From Streptomyces caniscabiei (lineage in GTDB: Bacteria > Actinomycetota > Actinomycetes > Streptomycetales > Streptomycetaceae): 64,000 bases of DNA. The notes under the pieces are model-generated. The model ran no database searches. It saw only the letters and a list, made by a program, of their open reading frames with translations, and was not told where the DNA came from. The DNA lies in NCBI RefSeq assembly GCF_014930365.1, contig NZ_JABXWI010000010.1, forward strand, positions 372,001 through 436,000, read 5' to 3'. Within the stretch, counting starts at the first letter, position 1, and each line of letters opens with the position of its first letter. Of this stretch, positions 38,149 to 47,364 are shown in pieces. The position numbers were made by a program, and so were the translations under genes.

Positions 38149-38300
38149 GGAGGGAGGCGCGTACCGGTCGCGGCCCGGGATCCGTGCTCCGGGTCACAGC
38201 CCGGATGCCGATGCGGGCGGAGAGCATCGGGCATGGCACCCTTAGACCTGCGCAAGGTAAGGCGTCAATACGGACACGGGTTCGACGAGGAGCGGTCACA

Positions 38301-39263
38301 GTGCAGCGCTGGCGTGGCTTGGAGGACATCCCCGAGGACTGGGGGCGCAGCGTCGTCACCATCGGTTCCTACGACGGGGTGCACCGCGGGCACCAGCTGA
38401 TCCTCAGCCACGCCGTGGAACGCGCGCGTGAGCTGGGCGTTCCCACCGTCGCCGTCACGTTCGACCCGCACCCCAGCGAGGTCGTGCGCCCCGGCACGCA
38501 CCCCCCGCTGCTCGCCCCGCACCACCGCCGCGCCGAACTGATGGCCGAGCTGGGTGTGGACGCCGTCCTGATCCTGCCCTTCACGACGGAGTTCTCGCGG
38601 CTCTCCCCGGCCGACTTCGTCGTCAAGGTGCTGGTGGACAAGCTGCACGCCAAGGCCGTCGTCGAGGGCCCCAACTTCCGCTTCGGGCACAAGGCCGCCG
38701 GGGACGTGGCGTTCCTGGCCGAGCAGGGCAAGACGTACGACTTCGAGGTCGAGGTCGTCGACCTGTTCGTCACCGGCGAGGCGGGCGGCGGTCAGCCGTT
38801 CTCCTCGACCCTGACCCGGCGGCTGGTAGGCGAGGGCGATGTCGAGGGTGCGCGCGAGATCCTCGGCCGCCCCCACCGCGTCGAGGGCGTCGTCGTGCGC
38901 GGCGCCCAACGCGGCCGCGAACTGGGCTTCCCGACGGCCAACGTCGAGACCCTCCCGCACACCGCGATCCCCGCCGACGGCGTCTACGCCGGCTGGCTGC
39001 ACGTCGAGGGCGAGGCCATGCCCGCCGCGATCTCCGTCGGCACGAACCCGCAGTTCGACGGCACCGAGCGCACGGTCGAGGCGTACGCCATCGACCGCGT
39101 CGGCCTCGACCTCTACGGCCTCCATGTCGCCGTCGACTTCCTCGCCTTCGTGCGCGGCCAGGCGAAGTTCGACTCGCTGGACGCGCTCCTCGTGGCGATG
39201 GCCGAGGACGTGAAGAGGTGCCGCGAGCTGATCGGCGCGTACGACGGTGGCGACGAGGGGTAG
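38301..39263 (+). CDS. ribF: Bifunctional riboflavin kinase/FAD synthetase
   Basis: Converts riboflavin to FMN and then FAD. 320 residues from GTG at 38301, with GAGGAG 8 bases upstream; the open frame continues upstream without family similarity. N-terminal adenylyltransferase domain with GSYDGVHRGHQ (nucleotidyltransferase HxGH-type motif) and NFRFGHKAAG; C-terminal kinase domain with GRELGFPTANV and the later DGVYAGW and GTNPQFDG. No FMN riboswitch was recognised upstream. Confidence 0.96.
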   Translation: MQRWRGLEDIPEDWGRSVVTIGSYDGVHRGHQLILSHAVERARELGVPTVAVTFDPHPSEVVRPGTHPPLLAPHHRRAELMAELGVDAVLILPFTTEFSRLSPADFVVKVLVDKLHAKAVVEGPNFRFGHKAAGDVAFLAEQGKTYDFEVEVVDLFVTGEAGGGQPFSSTLTRRLVGEGDVEGAREILGRPHRVEGVVVRGAQRGRELGFPTANVETLPHTAIPADGVYAGWLHVEGEAMPAAISVGTNPQFDGTERTVEAYAIDRVGLDLYGLHVAVDFLAFVRGQAKFDSLDALLVAMAEDVKRCRELIGAYDGGDEG

Positions 39264-39283
39264 CAGCCCCGGTAGCTCTGCCG

Positions 39284-39334
39284 GACCGAGGCCCGTGTCC
39301 GTTCACGATCCGTGAACGGACACGGGCCTCGGTC
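39284..39334. terminator. Perfect 24-bp stem, bidirectional terminator
   Basis: Positions 39284–39307 pair without mismatch with 39311–39334, leaving a 3-base loop. It lies between convergent ribF and the EspI-like gene, so it serves both strands and also marks the left border of the secretion locus. Confidence 0.9.
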
Positions 39335-39356
39335 GTACCGTCGGCTGCCGTGCGGG

Positions 39357-42300
39357 CTACTGCTGCGGCGGACCCTGCTGCGGCGGGTACGGCTGCCCGG
39401 GTGCGGGCTGGCCGGGCTGACCGGGGTGGCCGTAGGGCTGCGGGGCCTGGCCGGGGGTCGGCTGCCCCGGGTAGGGCTGACCGGGGTACGGCTGCTGCCC
39501 CTGCTGCGGATGTTGCGGATTCTGCTGTTGCGGATAGTGCGGCTGGTACGGCTGCTGACCGGGTACCTGCTGTCCGGGAGTTTGCTGACCCGGCATCGGC
39601 GGGGCGACGACCGGCGGCGGGTTGCCGTCCGAGGTCCACAGGCCGTGCGACTGCTGATGACGGGCGATGTCCTCGGCGACCATCGCGGCGAGCGTGAAGT
39701 ACGCCTCCCGCACCTTCGGCCGCATCATGTCGAGGTCCAACTCGGCGCCCGCGGAGAGGTGTTCGTCGAACGGCACGACGACGACACCCCGGCAGCGCGT
39801 CTCGAAGTGGGAGACGATGTCGTCCACCTTGATCATCTTGCCGGTCTCACGCACCCCCGAGATGACCGTGAGGGAACGGGCCACCAGGTCCTGGTAGCCG
39901 TGCGCGGAGAGCCAGTCCAGCGTCGTACTGGCGCTGCTCGCGCCGTCCACGGACGGGGTCGAGATGATGATCAGCTGATCGGCGAGGTCGAGCACGCCGC
40001 GCATCGCGCTGTAGAGCAGACCGGTGCCCGAGTCGGTGAGGATGATCGGGTACTGCTTGCCGAGAATGTCGATCGCGCGCCGGTAGTCCTCGTCGTTGAA
40101 CGTCGTGGAGACGGCGGGATCCACGTCGTTGGCGATGATCTCCAGTCCGGAGGCCGCCTGCGAGGTGAACCGCCGGATGTCCATGTACGAGTTGAGGTAC
40201 GGGATCGCCTGGACGAGGTCGCGGATGGTCGCCCCGGTCTCGCGCCGCACACGACGGCCGAGCGTGCCGGCGTCCGGGTTGGCGTCGATCGCGAGGATCT
40301 TGTCCTGCCGCTCGGTGGCGAGGGTCGAGCCGAGGGCCGTGGTGGTCGTCGTCTTGCCGACGCCGCCCTTGAGGCTGATGACCGCGATGCGGTAGCAGGA
40401 CAGCACCGGCGTCCTGATCAGCTCCAGTTTCCGCTGCCGCTCGGCCTCCTCCTTCTTGCCGCCCAGCTTGAACAGCCCGCCGCCCGAGGCCGGACGGCTG
40501 CTCTTCGCCTTCTGCTTCTTGCTGTTCAGCAGCCGGTCGGACGACAACTCCACGGCGGCCGTGTAACCGAGCGGTGCCACACCCGGGTTGGTCGGCTGCC
40601 GCTGATCGTGCTGCACGGCCTGAGGCCAGGCGGCACCGGTGCGGGGGTCGACGGGGGCGGAGGGATGAGGCTGCCCAACGGGCTGGCCGGGCTGGCCGGG
40701 CTGGCCGGCGTGACCGGTGTACTCCGGGTGACCGGGGTGTTCCGGCTGGCCGGAGTGGGCGGGCTGCCCAGGGCCTCCGGGCTGCCCGGGGAAGGGGGCG
40801 TGGGGCTGACCGGGGTGTGCAGGCTGCCCCGGCTGACCGGGTTGTCCCGGCTGGGCCGGGGGCTGGGGGAACCCGTAACCGCCTTGCGGGGCGGGGGAGT
40901 TGGGTTGCCCGGGCGGGGTCGGTGCCGGAGCGCCCGGGACTCCTGTGGGCGGGAACCCGTAGCCGGGCTGGGGGGCCGGGGGGTGCTGGGGGCCGGGCTG
41001 GGGCGCCCCTTGAGGAAAGCCGTAGCCCTGCTGCTGAGGCACGGGGGCGCCGGGAGCCCCCTGCTGCTCCGCCTGTCCCGGTTGTCCCGCCTGTCCCGGG
41101 TGGCCGGGCTGGGCCGGGGGCTGGGGGAAGCCGTAGCCGCTCTGCTGGGGGATGGGTGCCTGCGGGGGGACGGGTGCGCCGGCGGGCGGGAAGCCGTAAC
41201 CGGGGGTGGGCTGCGGGGGCTGCGGCGCGGTGGGCTGGGGGGCGACAGGCTGGGCCGGGTGGCCGGGCTGTGCGGGGGGTTGGGGGAAGCCGTAGCCGCT
41301 CTGCTGGGGGATGGGTGCCTGCGGGGGGACGGGTGCGCCCGCGGGCGGGAAGCCGTAACCGGCCGGGGAGGGGAGGCCGGAGTCCTGTGGGGGCGCTACC
41401 GGTTGCCCCTGCGGAGGCGTCGGGCCCGGGGTGACCGGGGCGGCCGAGGCGTGGGGTGCGTCGGGAGAGGCGGGCATGTTGGGAGCTGGGGGTGCCGTGG
41501 GTGCCGGTGGCGCAGCGGAGAAACTGGGGGCGCCCGTGGCGTCGGGGGTGCCCGTTGTGACGGGCTCGCTCGGAGCGCTGTCGGTGCCGGGAGTTCCGGG
41601 TGTTCCCGGGGCGTCGGGTGCGTGGGCGGCGGCGGGCACCTCCGGCGCACCGGCCACGCCAGGGGCGGCGGGCTCGCCGGGCGCAGAAACGGCAGCCGCG
41701 GGGGGCGGCCCGACGGGGGCGCCGGGCGCGGCGTCGATCGGTGTGCCCCAAGCCGCAGGGGCACCCTGAGCCGCAGGGGCACCCGGCGGAACCTGCGGGT
41801 GGGCCGGCTGCTGCGGAGGTACAGGCGGTTGTCCCCCCTGTGCGGGCGCGGCCTGCTGTTCCGGCGTCCAGGGAACCCCCTGCGCCGCGTCGGCCGCCGG
41901 CACGGACGGCGGCCACTGCGCCGCCGGCGCGGGCGCGACAGGCGCCGCGAGCTGGAACTCGGGCGGCAACGGCGGGATCGCAGTGTGCGGCACCGGTGGG
42001 GGAGTCCAGGCGGAGGCCCCTTGAGGCGCGCCACCGGGGGCGTCCGGAGCGGGCGGGGTGTCCTGGGGCGCACCGGTCTGAGGCGCGGGCTGAGGCGTAC
42101 CCGGCTCAGGCACTGCGGCGGCCTCGGCCGAGGGGGCGGCCGCATTGCTGTGGACGTCGTCGGTCGTCGCGCTCTGGGGAGAAGCGTCCTGCGCTGCGGC
42201 GTTCTGAGGTGCGTCATCACCCTGGGGCGCGGCGCCCTGCGGGGTGGCGCCCTGGGAAGCGGGGCCAGGCTCGGCGGCTTCCTGCGGGACGGAGTCCTGC

Positions 42301-42983
42301 TGCGACGCGGCGTCCTGAGGGATCGCTCCCGTCGGCTCGGTCCCCACGGAAGCGGAGCCCGGGATGCTGTCGACGACTGACGGTTCGGCCCCAGCGGCTT
42401 CGGCCCCGGGTCCGGGTTCGCCGGACGCAGCCACGGCAGCCGTACCGTCCGCAGCGGCAGCACCGCCACCGTCGCCGTCCTGAGCAGCGCCGCCCTGCGC
42501 ACCCTGCCCCGCCTCGGCGGCAGAAGCATCCGCAGACTGCACGGGGGCACCCGCACCAGCACCAGCACTCGCACCCGCAGACTCGGCCGAGCCACCCTCG
42601 ACCGCACCTGCGCCCGAGATCTCCCGCTTCAACGCGGCGGCGGAGATCCGCATGGTCGCGCCACTCTCGATGTCCCCGCCCTCCGCACCGGCCTCGGGCG
42701 CGGCAGCCACCGGCGGCCAGGGCGGGGCCGGATGCGCACCACCCGGAACGCCCCCGGCGGCCGGCGGGGCCCCGGGTTCCGTACCCGCCCCGGTATGGGG
42801 ATCCGTACCCGTACCCGGTCCTGAAGCCGGCCCTCCCGACGGCGAGGCGTTCTGCGTGTACCAGGCGGGCGGCGCGTAGTCGATGGTGAACTCGCCCGTC
42901 GCCTCGACGGCGGACTCCGCGTCGGACTGGTCATCGCCGGGTGTGGCCCAGCCCCCGCGGATCCCGTCCCGATCGCTGTTCAC
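39357..42983 (-). CDS. EspI-like MinD/ParA ATPase with long Pro/Gln/Ala-rich N-terminus
   Basis: 1208 residues; GTG with AGGAGG close upstream. The first ~830 residues are low-complexity: an Ala/Glu/Gln part, then Pro-rich repeats with the motif GYGFP seven to eight times. The C-terminal ~300 residues are a MinD-type ATPase: deviant Walker A KGGVGKTTTT (~868), ILAIDANPDAGTLGRR, IILTDSGTGLLYSAM, and a final Gln/Pro-rich tail. This architecture matches EspI of the mycobacterial ESX-1 locus, which modulates secretion in response to energy state. In Streptomyces it borders the ESX genes. It is convergent to ribF and followed upstream by a 297-bp gap (42984–43280) in which no gene is seen. Confidence 0.85.
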   Translation of the reverse strand: MNSDRDGIRGGWATPGDDQSDAESAVEATGEFTIDYAPPAWYTQNASPSGGPASGPGTGTDPHTGAGTEPGAPPAAGGVPGGAHPAPPWPPVAAAPEAGAEGGDIESGATMRISAAALKREISGAGAVEGGSAESAGASAGAGAGAPVQSADASAAEAGQGAQGGAAQDGDGGGAAAADGTAAVAASGEPGPGAEAAGAEPSVVDSIPGSASVGTEPTGAIPQDAASQQDSVPQEAAEPGPASQGATPQGAAPQGDDAPQNAAAQDASPQSATTDDVHSNAAAPSAEAAAVPEPGTPQPAPQTGAPQDTPPAPDAPGGAPQGASAWTPPPVPHTAIPPLPPEFQLAAPVAPAPAAQWPPSVPAADAAQGVPWTPEQQAAPAQGGQPPVPPQQPAHPQVPPGAPAAQGAPAAWGTPIDAAPGAPVGPPPAAAVSAPGEPAAPGVAGAPEVPAAAHAPDAPGTPGTPGTDSAPSEPVTTGTPDATGAPSFSAAPPAPTAPPAPNMPASPDAPHASAAPVTPGPTPPQGQPVAPPQDSGLPSPAGYGFPPAGAPVPPQAPIPQQSGYGFPQPPAQPGHPAQPVAPQPTAPQPPQPTPGYGFPPAGAPVPPQAPIPQQSGYGFPQPPAQPGHPGQAGQPGQAEQQGAPGAPVPQQQGYGFPQGAPQPGPQHPPAPQPGYGFPPTGVPGAPAPTPPGQPNSPAPQGGYGFPQPPAQPGQPGQPGQPAHPGQPHAPFPGQPGGPGQPAHSGQPEHPGHPEYTGHAGQPGQPGQPVGQPHPSAPVDPRTGAAWPQAVQHDQRQPTNPGVAPLGYTAAVELSSDRLLNSKKQKAKSSRPASGGGLFKLGGKKEEAERQRKLELIRTPVLSCYRIAVISLKGGVGKTTTTTALGSTLATERQDKILAIDANPDAGTLGRRVRRETGATIRDLVQAIPYLNSYMDIRRFTSQAASGLEIIANDVDPAVSTTFNDEDYRRAIDILGKQYPIILTDSGTGLLYSAMRGVLDLADQLIIISTPSVDGASSASTTLDWLSAHGYQDLVARSLTVISGVRETGKMIKVDDIVSHFETRCRGVVVVPFDEHLSAGAELDLDMMRPKVREAYFTLAAMVAEDIARHQQSHGLWTSDGNPPPVVAPPMPGQQTPGQQVPGQQPYQPHYPQQQNPQHPQQGQQPYPGQPYPGQPTPGQAPQPYGHPGQPGQPAPGQPYPPQQGPPQQ
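41122..41360 (-). repeat. In-frame duplicated segment in EspI-like gene
   Basis: About 80 bp at 41122–41201 is repeated almost exactly at 41281–41360 (159 bp, i.e. 53 codons, apart). The product shows two copies of a segment starting GYGFPPAGAPVPPQAPIPQQ. Confidence 0.85.
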
Positions 42984-43280
42984 AATTCCTCCTGGTGTGG
43001 TCGAGCGCCCTCAAAGCGTGCCGGGGCCGACCGTTCTGGTCGTTCGAGCCGTGTCGTCGTGACGTCGTGATGCGCGCCCCCGGTCCCAGCCTAATCACCA
43101 CGAGCGCGACGACGGCAGGCCCGTCCACCCCTCCGCGCCCGCCCGCTCCGTCACACCCTGCCCTGAGATGGCGCCACATCCCCAACGAGTGCGCACGAAA
43201 GGGGCATTGAAGGTGAACGGCGCGAAAGGGGAGGGAGACCAAACCGACAACAGTCCGTCCCCGTACCGTTGCCGGGGCCG

Positions 43281-44096
43281 TCAGTCCATTCGGCGAGGCG
43301 TGCCCAGCAGGCCCGTCTCGGCGTCGGTCGGCTGGGTCATCACATACTGCCGGTCGCGGTCGGCGCACCAGAGGGTGACACCGTCGGCGAGCGTCGGCAG
43401 CGCCTCGACGTCCGTCCGGGGAAGAGCCATGGTGCGCCCCAGTTCCGCCGCCTCGTCGGGCGAGACCCGCTGCACACCGACGAGCCGGGCCTGCCGGATG
43501 AGCCGTGGGGCGACGGGGGAGAGGTACGGCAGCAGGGTCAGCACGGCCTGCCAGGGACCGGCGACGACCCGGCCGCGCGGCGGACGCATACCGCAGTCGC
43601 GCACGACGAGCACGGGACCGCCGGCCGACGCACCCTGCGGCGGAACCCGCCCGACGTCGTACACGGCCAGGCCGTTCTGTCCGCCGCCCATGGCGTGCAC
43701 CAGCTGCATCCAGGCCTGCGCCCTGCCGGTCTCCACGGCGACCCGTGCCCCCGTGGCCGCCGCGCGCAGCGCGAGCACCTGGGCGGTCCACAGTCCGCCG
43801 ATCAGGACGACGTCGTAGGGAGTGGGCCGGTTGATCCCGAGGACGGCGGGCCGGTTCTCGGAATCGACGCCGATGACGACGCCGTCGTCCCCGACGGGCA
43901 GCGCGAGCGAGTCGAACTGCTCGACCGACAGGGCGTGCCGTCCGTGCCGGGGACCGATCAGCCCGAACCCGGCACGCAGCCGTTCGCGCACCCGCTCACC
44001 CGCGGAGGGTGCAGGGGAAGCGGGCCCAGGGGCACCCGAACCGGGGGCCGCCGAGCCGGAGTCGGGTGCGTACGGGCCCGTACCGCTCGTGCTCAA
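43281..44096 (-). CDS. Type VII secretion-associated hypothetical protein
   Basis: 271 residues from TTG at 44096, chosen because GGAG lies about 10 bases upstream; the frame is open into the end of eccE. An Ala/Gly/Pro-rich start (TSGTGPYAPDSGSAAPG) precedes a compact domain with GFGLIGPRHGRHALSVEQFDSLALPVGDDGVVIGVDSENRPAVLGINRP and VLIGGLWTAQVLALRAAATGARVAVETG. There is no membrane helix or catalytic motif that I recognise. It lies directly after eccE on the same strand and is probably co-translated, so a structural or assembly role in the secretion system is likely. Other ESX loci outside actinomycetes lack an obvious counterpart (from memory). Confidence 0.7.
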   Translation of the reverse strand: MSTSGTGPYAPDSGSAAPGSGAPGPASPAPSAGERVRERLRAGFGLIGPRHGRHALSVEQFDSLALPVGDDGVVIGVDSENRPAVLGINRPTPYDVVLIGGLWTAQVLALRAAATGARVAVETGRAQAWMQLVHAMGGGQNGLAVYDVGRVPPQGASAGGPVLVVRDCGMRPPRGRVVAGPWQAVLTLLPYLSPVAPRLIRQARLVGVQRVSPDEAAELGRTMALPRTDVEALPTLADGVTLWCADRDRQYVMTQPTDAETGLLGTPRRMD

Positions 44097-44121
44097 CAGC
44101 GGACATCTCCGATCGTGCTCA

Positions 44122-45573
44122 TCAGCGGGCACCTCCGAGGGGCAGTGTGGCGAGGACCCCCGGCAGCTGTTCACGGTCGAGCCGTGCGAGCCCGGCTCCG
44201 GCCTGTCGTGCGGCCTGCTCCAACGCCCGCCGGGCGGCGACGAGTTCGTCGTCGCTGCGTCCCGTCACCCGTACGTGTCCGGTGACCGCCATCTCCTGCC
44301 GCACTCCGCGCGCCAGGGTCAGACTGAAGGTGGTGGCGAGCGCCGGCAGCGCCGTCAACTGCCCCACGAGCTGCGGCAGCGATGGCCCTCGACCACCCAA
44401 CTGCGGCCATCGGCGCACCCAGTACGTCGTGTGCCGGCGGTTGTCGCACCGCCAGTTGCGACTGGACTCCTCGGTGCGCCGCTGCGGGGTCTCCGTCCGC
44501 CCCGCCTCGGCCGTCACCAGAGGGTTGGCGCAGGCGGAGGTGGCGACGGCGGAGATCAGTTCCTGCTCGTCGAGCACGGTCGTGCGGAACCCGGCACCGG
44601 TCAGCCGACTGGCCAGATGGTCCGCGACCCGCACCACACACTTCTGTGCCCCCGCCAGGCCGCCTCCGCGCGCCGCCACGGCCTCCGGGCAGAGTTCGGG
44701 GTCGAGCTTCAGCGCGATCCAGGTGATCCGTATCGCCGGCGTACCCGTCCGGGCTTGCAGCGGCGCGTAGTTGCTGACGGCCACCGACTGCTGGGGCAGG
44801 TGGATCGCGGGGGCCGGCTGGGTGTGCAGCACGATCTGCGCCCCCTCCAACCGGATCCCGTCCACCTCCAGCGCGTCCCGTACCAGGCCCAGCGGCAACG
44901 GCTGGCGGCTCCGATCGGCGCGCAGCGCCGTCGCGTCCGCCTCCACCTGCAACACCGCGCTGACGAACGTCCCGTCCCCGATGATCCCGACGCTCCGCCG
45001 GTCCCGTCCGCCGTACGCGTAGGTCCGCAACGTGGGGTCGCACTCCACCGCGGGCGCGAGTCCCGGTTCGGTCCCGGGTGGTATCACCGCGGCCGCCGCC
45101 CTGCGCTGCCGCGCCTTCAACCCCCGTACGGTGGCCAGCCACACGGGCAGAGAGCGTCCCCGGCGGCGTACCACGGCGAGCAGCACGAGCAGGACGGCGA
45201 CCACGGCCGCGGGCACGAGAGCGATCGGGTGCACGGCCCAGCCGACGAGCAACACGGCGGCCGCAGCCTCGATGAGGAACATCTGCCGCAACCGGAGTGC
45301 CCCGAAGTGCCCGGAACCGGACTTGAGATGCGGCGCGAACGCACCGGGCGCCGGCGTCGTCACCGAGGACGAGGACGGAGGCTGAGGCGAGGAGAGCGGA
45401 GAAGGCGCGGACGCGGACGGGTGGGAGGACACGGACGGGTGGGCGGACACGGACGGGTGGGCGGACGGCGAAGGCGAGAGCACGGACGGCGACGGGGAGG
45501 AGCCGGTGGCAGCGGCACGCGCATCGGCCGCTGGTGCACGCGATCGTGATCGCGCCCGGCTTGCGGAAGCCAT
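44122..45573 (-). CDS. eccE: Type VII secretion core component EccE
   Basis: 483 residues. A Ser/Pro/Ala-rich N-terminus with VSAHPS/VSSHPS-like repeats (~25–75) is followed by two adjacent membrane helices (FLIEAAAAVLLVGWAVHPIALVPAAVVAVLLVLLAVV, ~100–135) and a cytosolic domain, matching EccE, which sits on the outside of the ESX membrane complex. It is divergent from eccB with a 175-bp promoter gap (45574–45748), and its stop precedes the next gene by 25 bp. The stop overlaps an ATG (TGATG) opening a 9-codon frame. Confidence 0.88.
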   Translation of the reverse strand: MASASRARSRSRAPAADARAAATGSSPSPSVLSPSPSAHPSVSAHPSVSSHPSASAPSPLSSPQPPSSSSVTTPAPGAFAPHLKSGSGHFGALRLRQMFLIEAAAAVLLVGWAVHPIALVPAAVVAVLLVLLAVVRRRGRSLPVWLATVRGLKARQRRAAAAVIPPGTEPGLAPAVECDPTLRTYAYGGRDRRSVGIIGDGTFVSAVLQVEADATALRADRSRQPLPLGLVRDALEVDGIRLEGAQIVLHTQPAPAIHLPQQSVAVSNYAPLQARTGTPAIRITWIALKLDPELCPEAVAARGGGLAGAQKCVVRVADHLASRLTGAGFRTTVLDEQELISAVATSACANPLVTAEAGRTETPQRRTEESSRNWRCDNRRHTTYWVRRWPQLGGRGPSLPQLVGQLTALPALATTFSLTLARGVRQEMAVTGHVRVTGRSDDELVAARRALEQAARQAGAGLARLDREQLPGVLATLPLGGAR

Positions 45574-45748
45574 TGCTGCAAACCCCCCGTAGTCACCTGA
45601 AACGACCCACTCGACAGCGGCCTCGATGTGGAAGGCACCCTACCCGCCCCACGCGCGCGACGGCCCAACGGGCATAGTAGGGGCCGGTCTGACAGCGGAG
45701 GGCGGGGGCGACGGCCCCCGGGCGCGGTACGGGGAGACACAGGCACTC

Positions 45749-47287
45749 ATGGCATCACGGCGGGATGAGCTCAACGCCTACACGTTCGCGAAGCGACGCA
45801 CTCTCGCGGCCTTTCTCCAGCCGTCGCCGTGGGGTTCGGAGGAGGGCGCCCCCAGACCGCTGCGGGCGGTCGTGCCCAGTCTGATCGCCGGTGCCCTCGT
45901 GCTGGGAGTGTTCGGCGCCTGGGGCATGTTCCAGCCGGCCGCGCCCAAGGACTGGAACACCCCGGGCACCCGGGTCATCGTGGGCAAGCAGTCCACGACG
46001 CGCTATGTCGTCCTCAAGACGGACGGGACCACCCGCCTCCACCCGGTCCTCAACCTGGCCTCCGCCCGGCTGCTGATGAACGGCGCCGACTACCAGGTCG
46101 TCCAGATCAGTGACAAGATCCTCGACTCGGGCAAGCCGCCCCGCGGCCCGATCCTCGGCATCCCCTACGCGCCGGACCGGCTGCCGACCCCCGACGAGGC
46201 GGGCACGGCCAAGCGTTGGGCGGTCTGCGAGCAGCCCGGCGGCAAGGGCACCACGGTTCAGGAGGCGATGTTCGTTCTCGCCGACCGGGATGTGCGCAGG
46301 ACGGACGGTTCCGAACGTCTCTCCGGCGGCGAGGTGCTGTACGTCAGGACCCGCGCAGGGGAGCGCTATCTGGTGGACGCCTCCGGGAAGGCGTATCCCG
46401 TCGCGGGCGAGGCGACGGACGTGGAGAACCAGAAGCTGACGGAGACGCTCGTCGGCTCCAAGCAGCCCCAGCTCGTCACCAAGGAGTGGATCGGGACCCT
46501 GCACCGGGGCGACCCGATCTCGTTCCCCCGGCTCCCGGCCGGAGTCGGTTCTCCCGCCCGGGTGCCGGGGCAGCTCTCCGACGAGGAGAACAGGGTCGGC
46601 ATGATCCTGGTGACGGAGACGGGCGAGGGCGAGAAGTACTACGTCGTGCTGCCGGGTGAGGTGAAGCCCGTCAGCGCGTTCACGGCCTGGCTGCTCATCA
46701 ACTCGCCGCAGTCCGCCGTCCTCGACATGAACGGCGAGGCGTCCAAGGTGGGCCTCCAGGACTTCACCGCCGACGGAACCCCCTTCGCCGGTCAGCCGTC
46801 GGACTGGCCGACCCGGCGCGCCTCCATGGTCAACTCGGCTTCCGCGAACTCGGGTCGCGACACCGTGTGCAACGTCCTGAGCGGCGTCGACGACGACAAC
46901 GGCACCACGCTCCGGACCTGGGCGGGCACCGAGTACCCCGCCGAGATCGCCGCGGGCGGCACGAGCACGTACGTCACCCCGGGTACGGGGCTGCTCTACA
47001 CCCAGATCCAGGGCACCGACAGCGACTCGGGATCGCTCTTCCTGGTGACGGACACCGGGCTCAGGTACGCAGTCCAGGCGAACGGCGACAGCGACAGCGA
47101 GCGGTCCGGTGTCGGTGCGGACGGCAAGAAGGGGACGTCGGACGGGACACCGGAGCCGAGCGAGGCCCAGGTGAAGCTCGGCTATGAGAACGTCCGGCCG
47201 GCGAAGGTCCCCCTGGTCTGGTCGGAGTTTTTGGCCAAGGGCCCCCGCCTGGACACCAACAGCGCACGCCAGCCGCAGGGTTCGTGA
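45749..47287 (+). CDS. eccB: Type VII secretion core component EccB
   Basis: 512 residues from the ATG at 45749. The N-terminal cytosolic stretch MASRRDELNAYTFAKRRTLAAFLQPSPWGSEE is a family hallmark, followed by one membrane helix (~40–60) and a large extracytoplasmic domain with repeated motifs (PVLNLASARLLM; SGVDDDNGTTLRTW). EccB forms the outer part of the secretion complex. It overlaps the first possible start of the mycosin gene (GTGA) and is divergent from eccE. Confidence 0.95.
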   Translation: MASRRDELNAYTFAKRRTLAAFLQPSPWGSEEGAPRPLRAVVPSLIAGALVLGVFGAWGMFQPAAPKDWNTPGTRVIVGKQSTTRYVVLKTDGTTRLHPVLNLASARLLMNGADYQVVQISDKILDSGKPPRGPILGIPYAPDRLPTPDEAGTAKRWAVCEQPGGKGTTVQEAMFVLADRDVRRTDGSERLSGGEVLYVRTRAGERYLVDASGKAYPVAGEATDVENQKLTETLVGSKQPQLVTKEWIGTLHRGDPISFPRLPAGVGSPARVPGQLSDEENRVGMILVTETGEGEKYYVVLPGEVKPVSAFTAWLLINSPQSAVLDMNGEASKVGLQDFTADGTPFAGQPSDWPTRRASMVNSASANSGRDTVCNVLSGVDDDNGTTLRTWAGTEYPAEIAAGGTSTYVTPGTGLLYTQIQGTDSDSGSLFLVTDTGLRYAVQANGDSDSERSGVGADGKKGTSDGTPEPSEAQVKLGYENVRPAKVPLVWSEFLAKGPRLDTNSARQPQGS

Positions 47288-47364
47288 ACGCGAGCGCCTG
47301 CGCAGCACCCCCGCACCACCCCCGTAGCGGCTCCACAGCACACAAGGACGGGAGCGACGTACAG

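Noticed and set aside
38149..38300. FMN riboswitch before ribF
   Set aside because: The conserved riboswitch core is not present in the 152-bp gap.
39312..42380. A 1022-codon open frame antisense to the EspI-like gene
   Set aside because: Made of Gly/Leu/Arg runs mirroring the Pro/Gln repeats of the real gene; starts inside the terminator stem.
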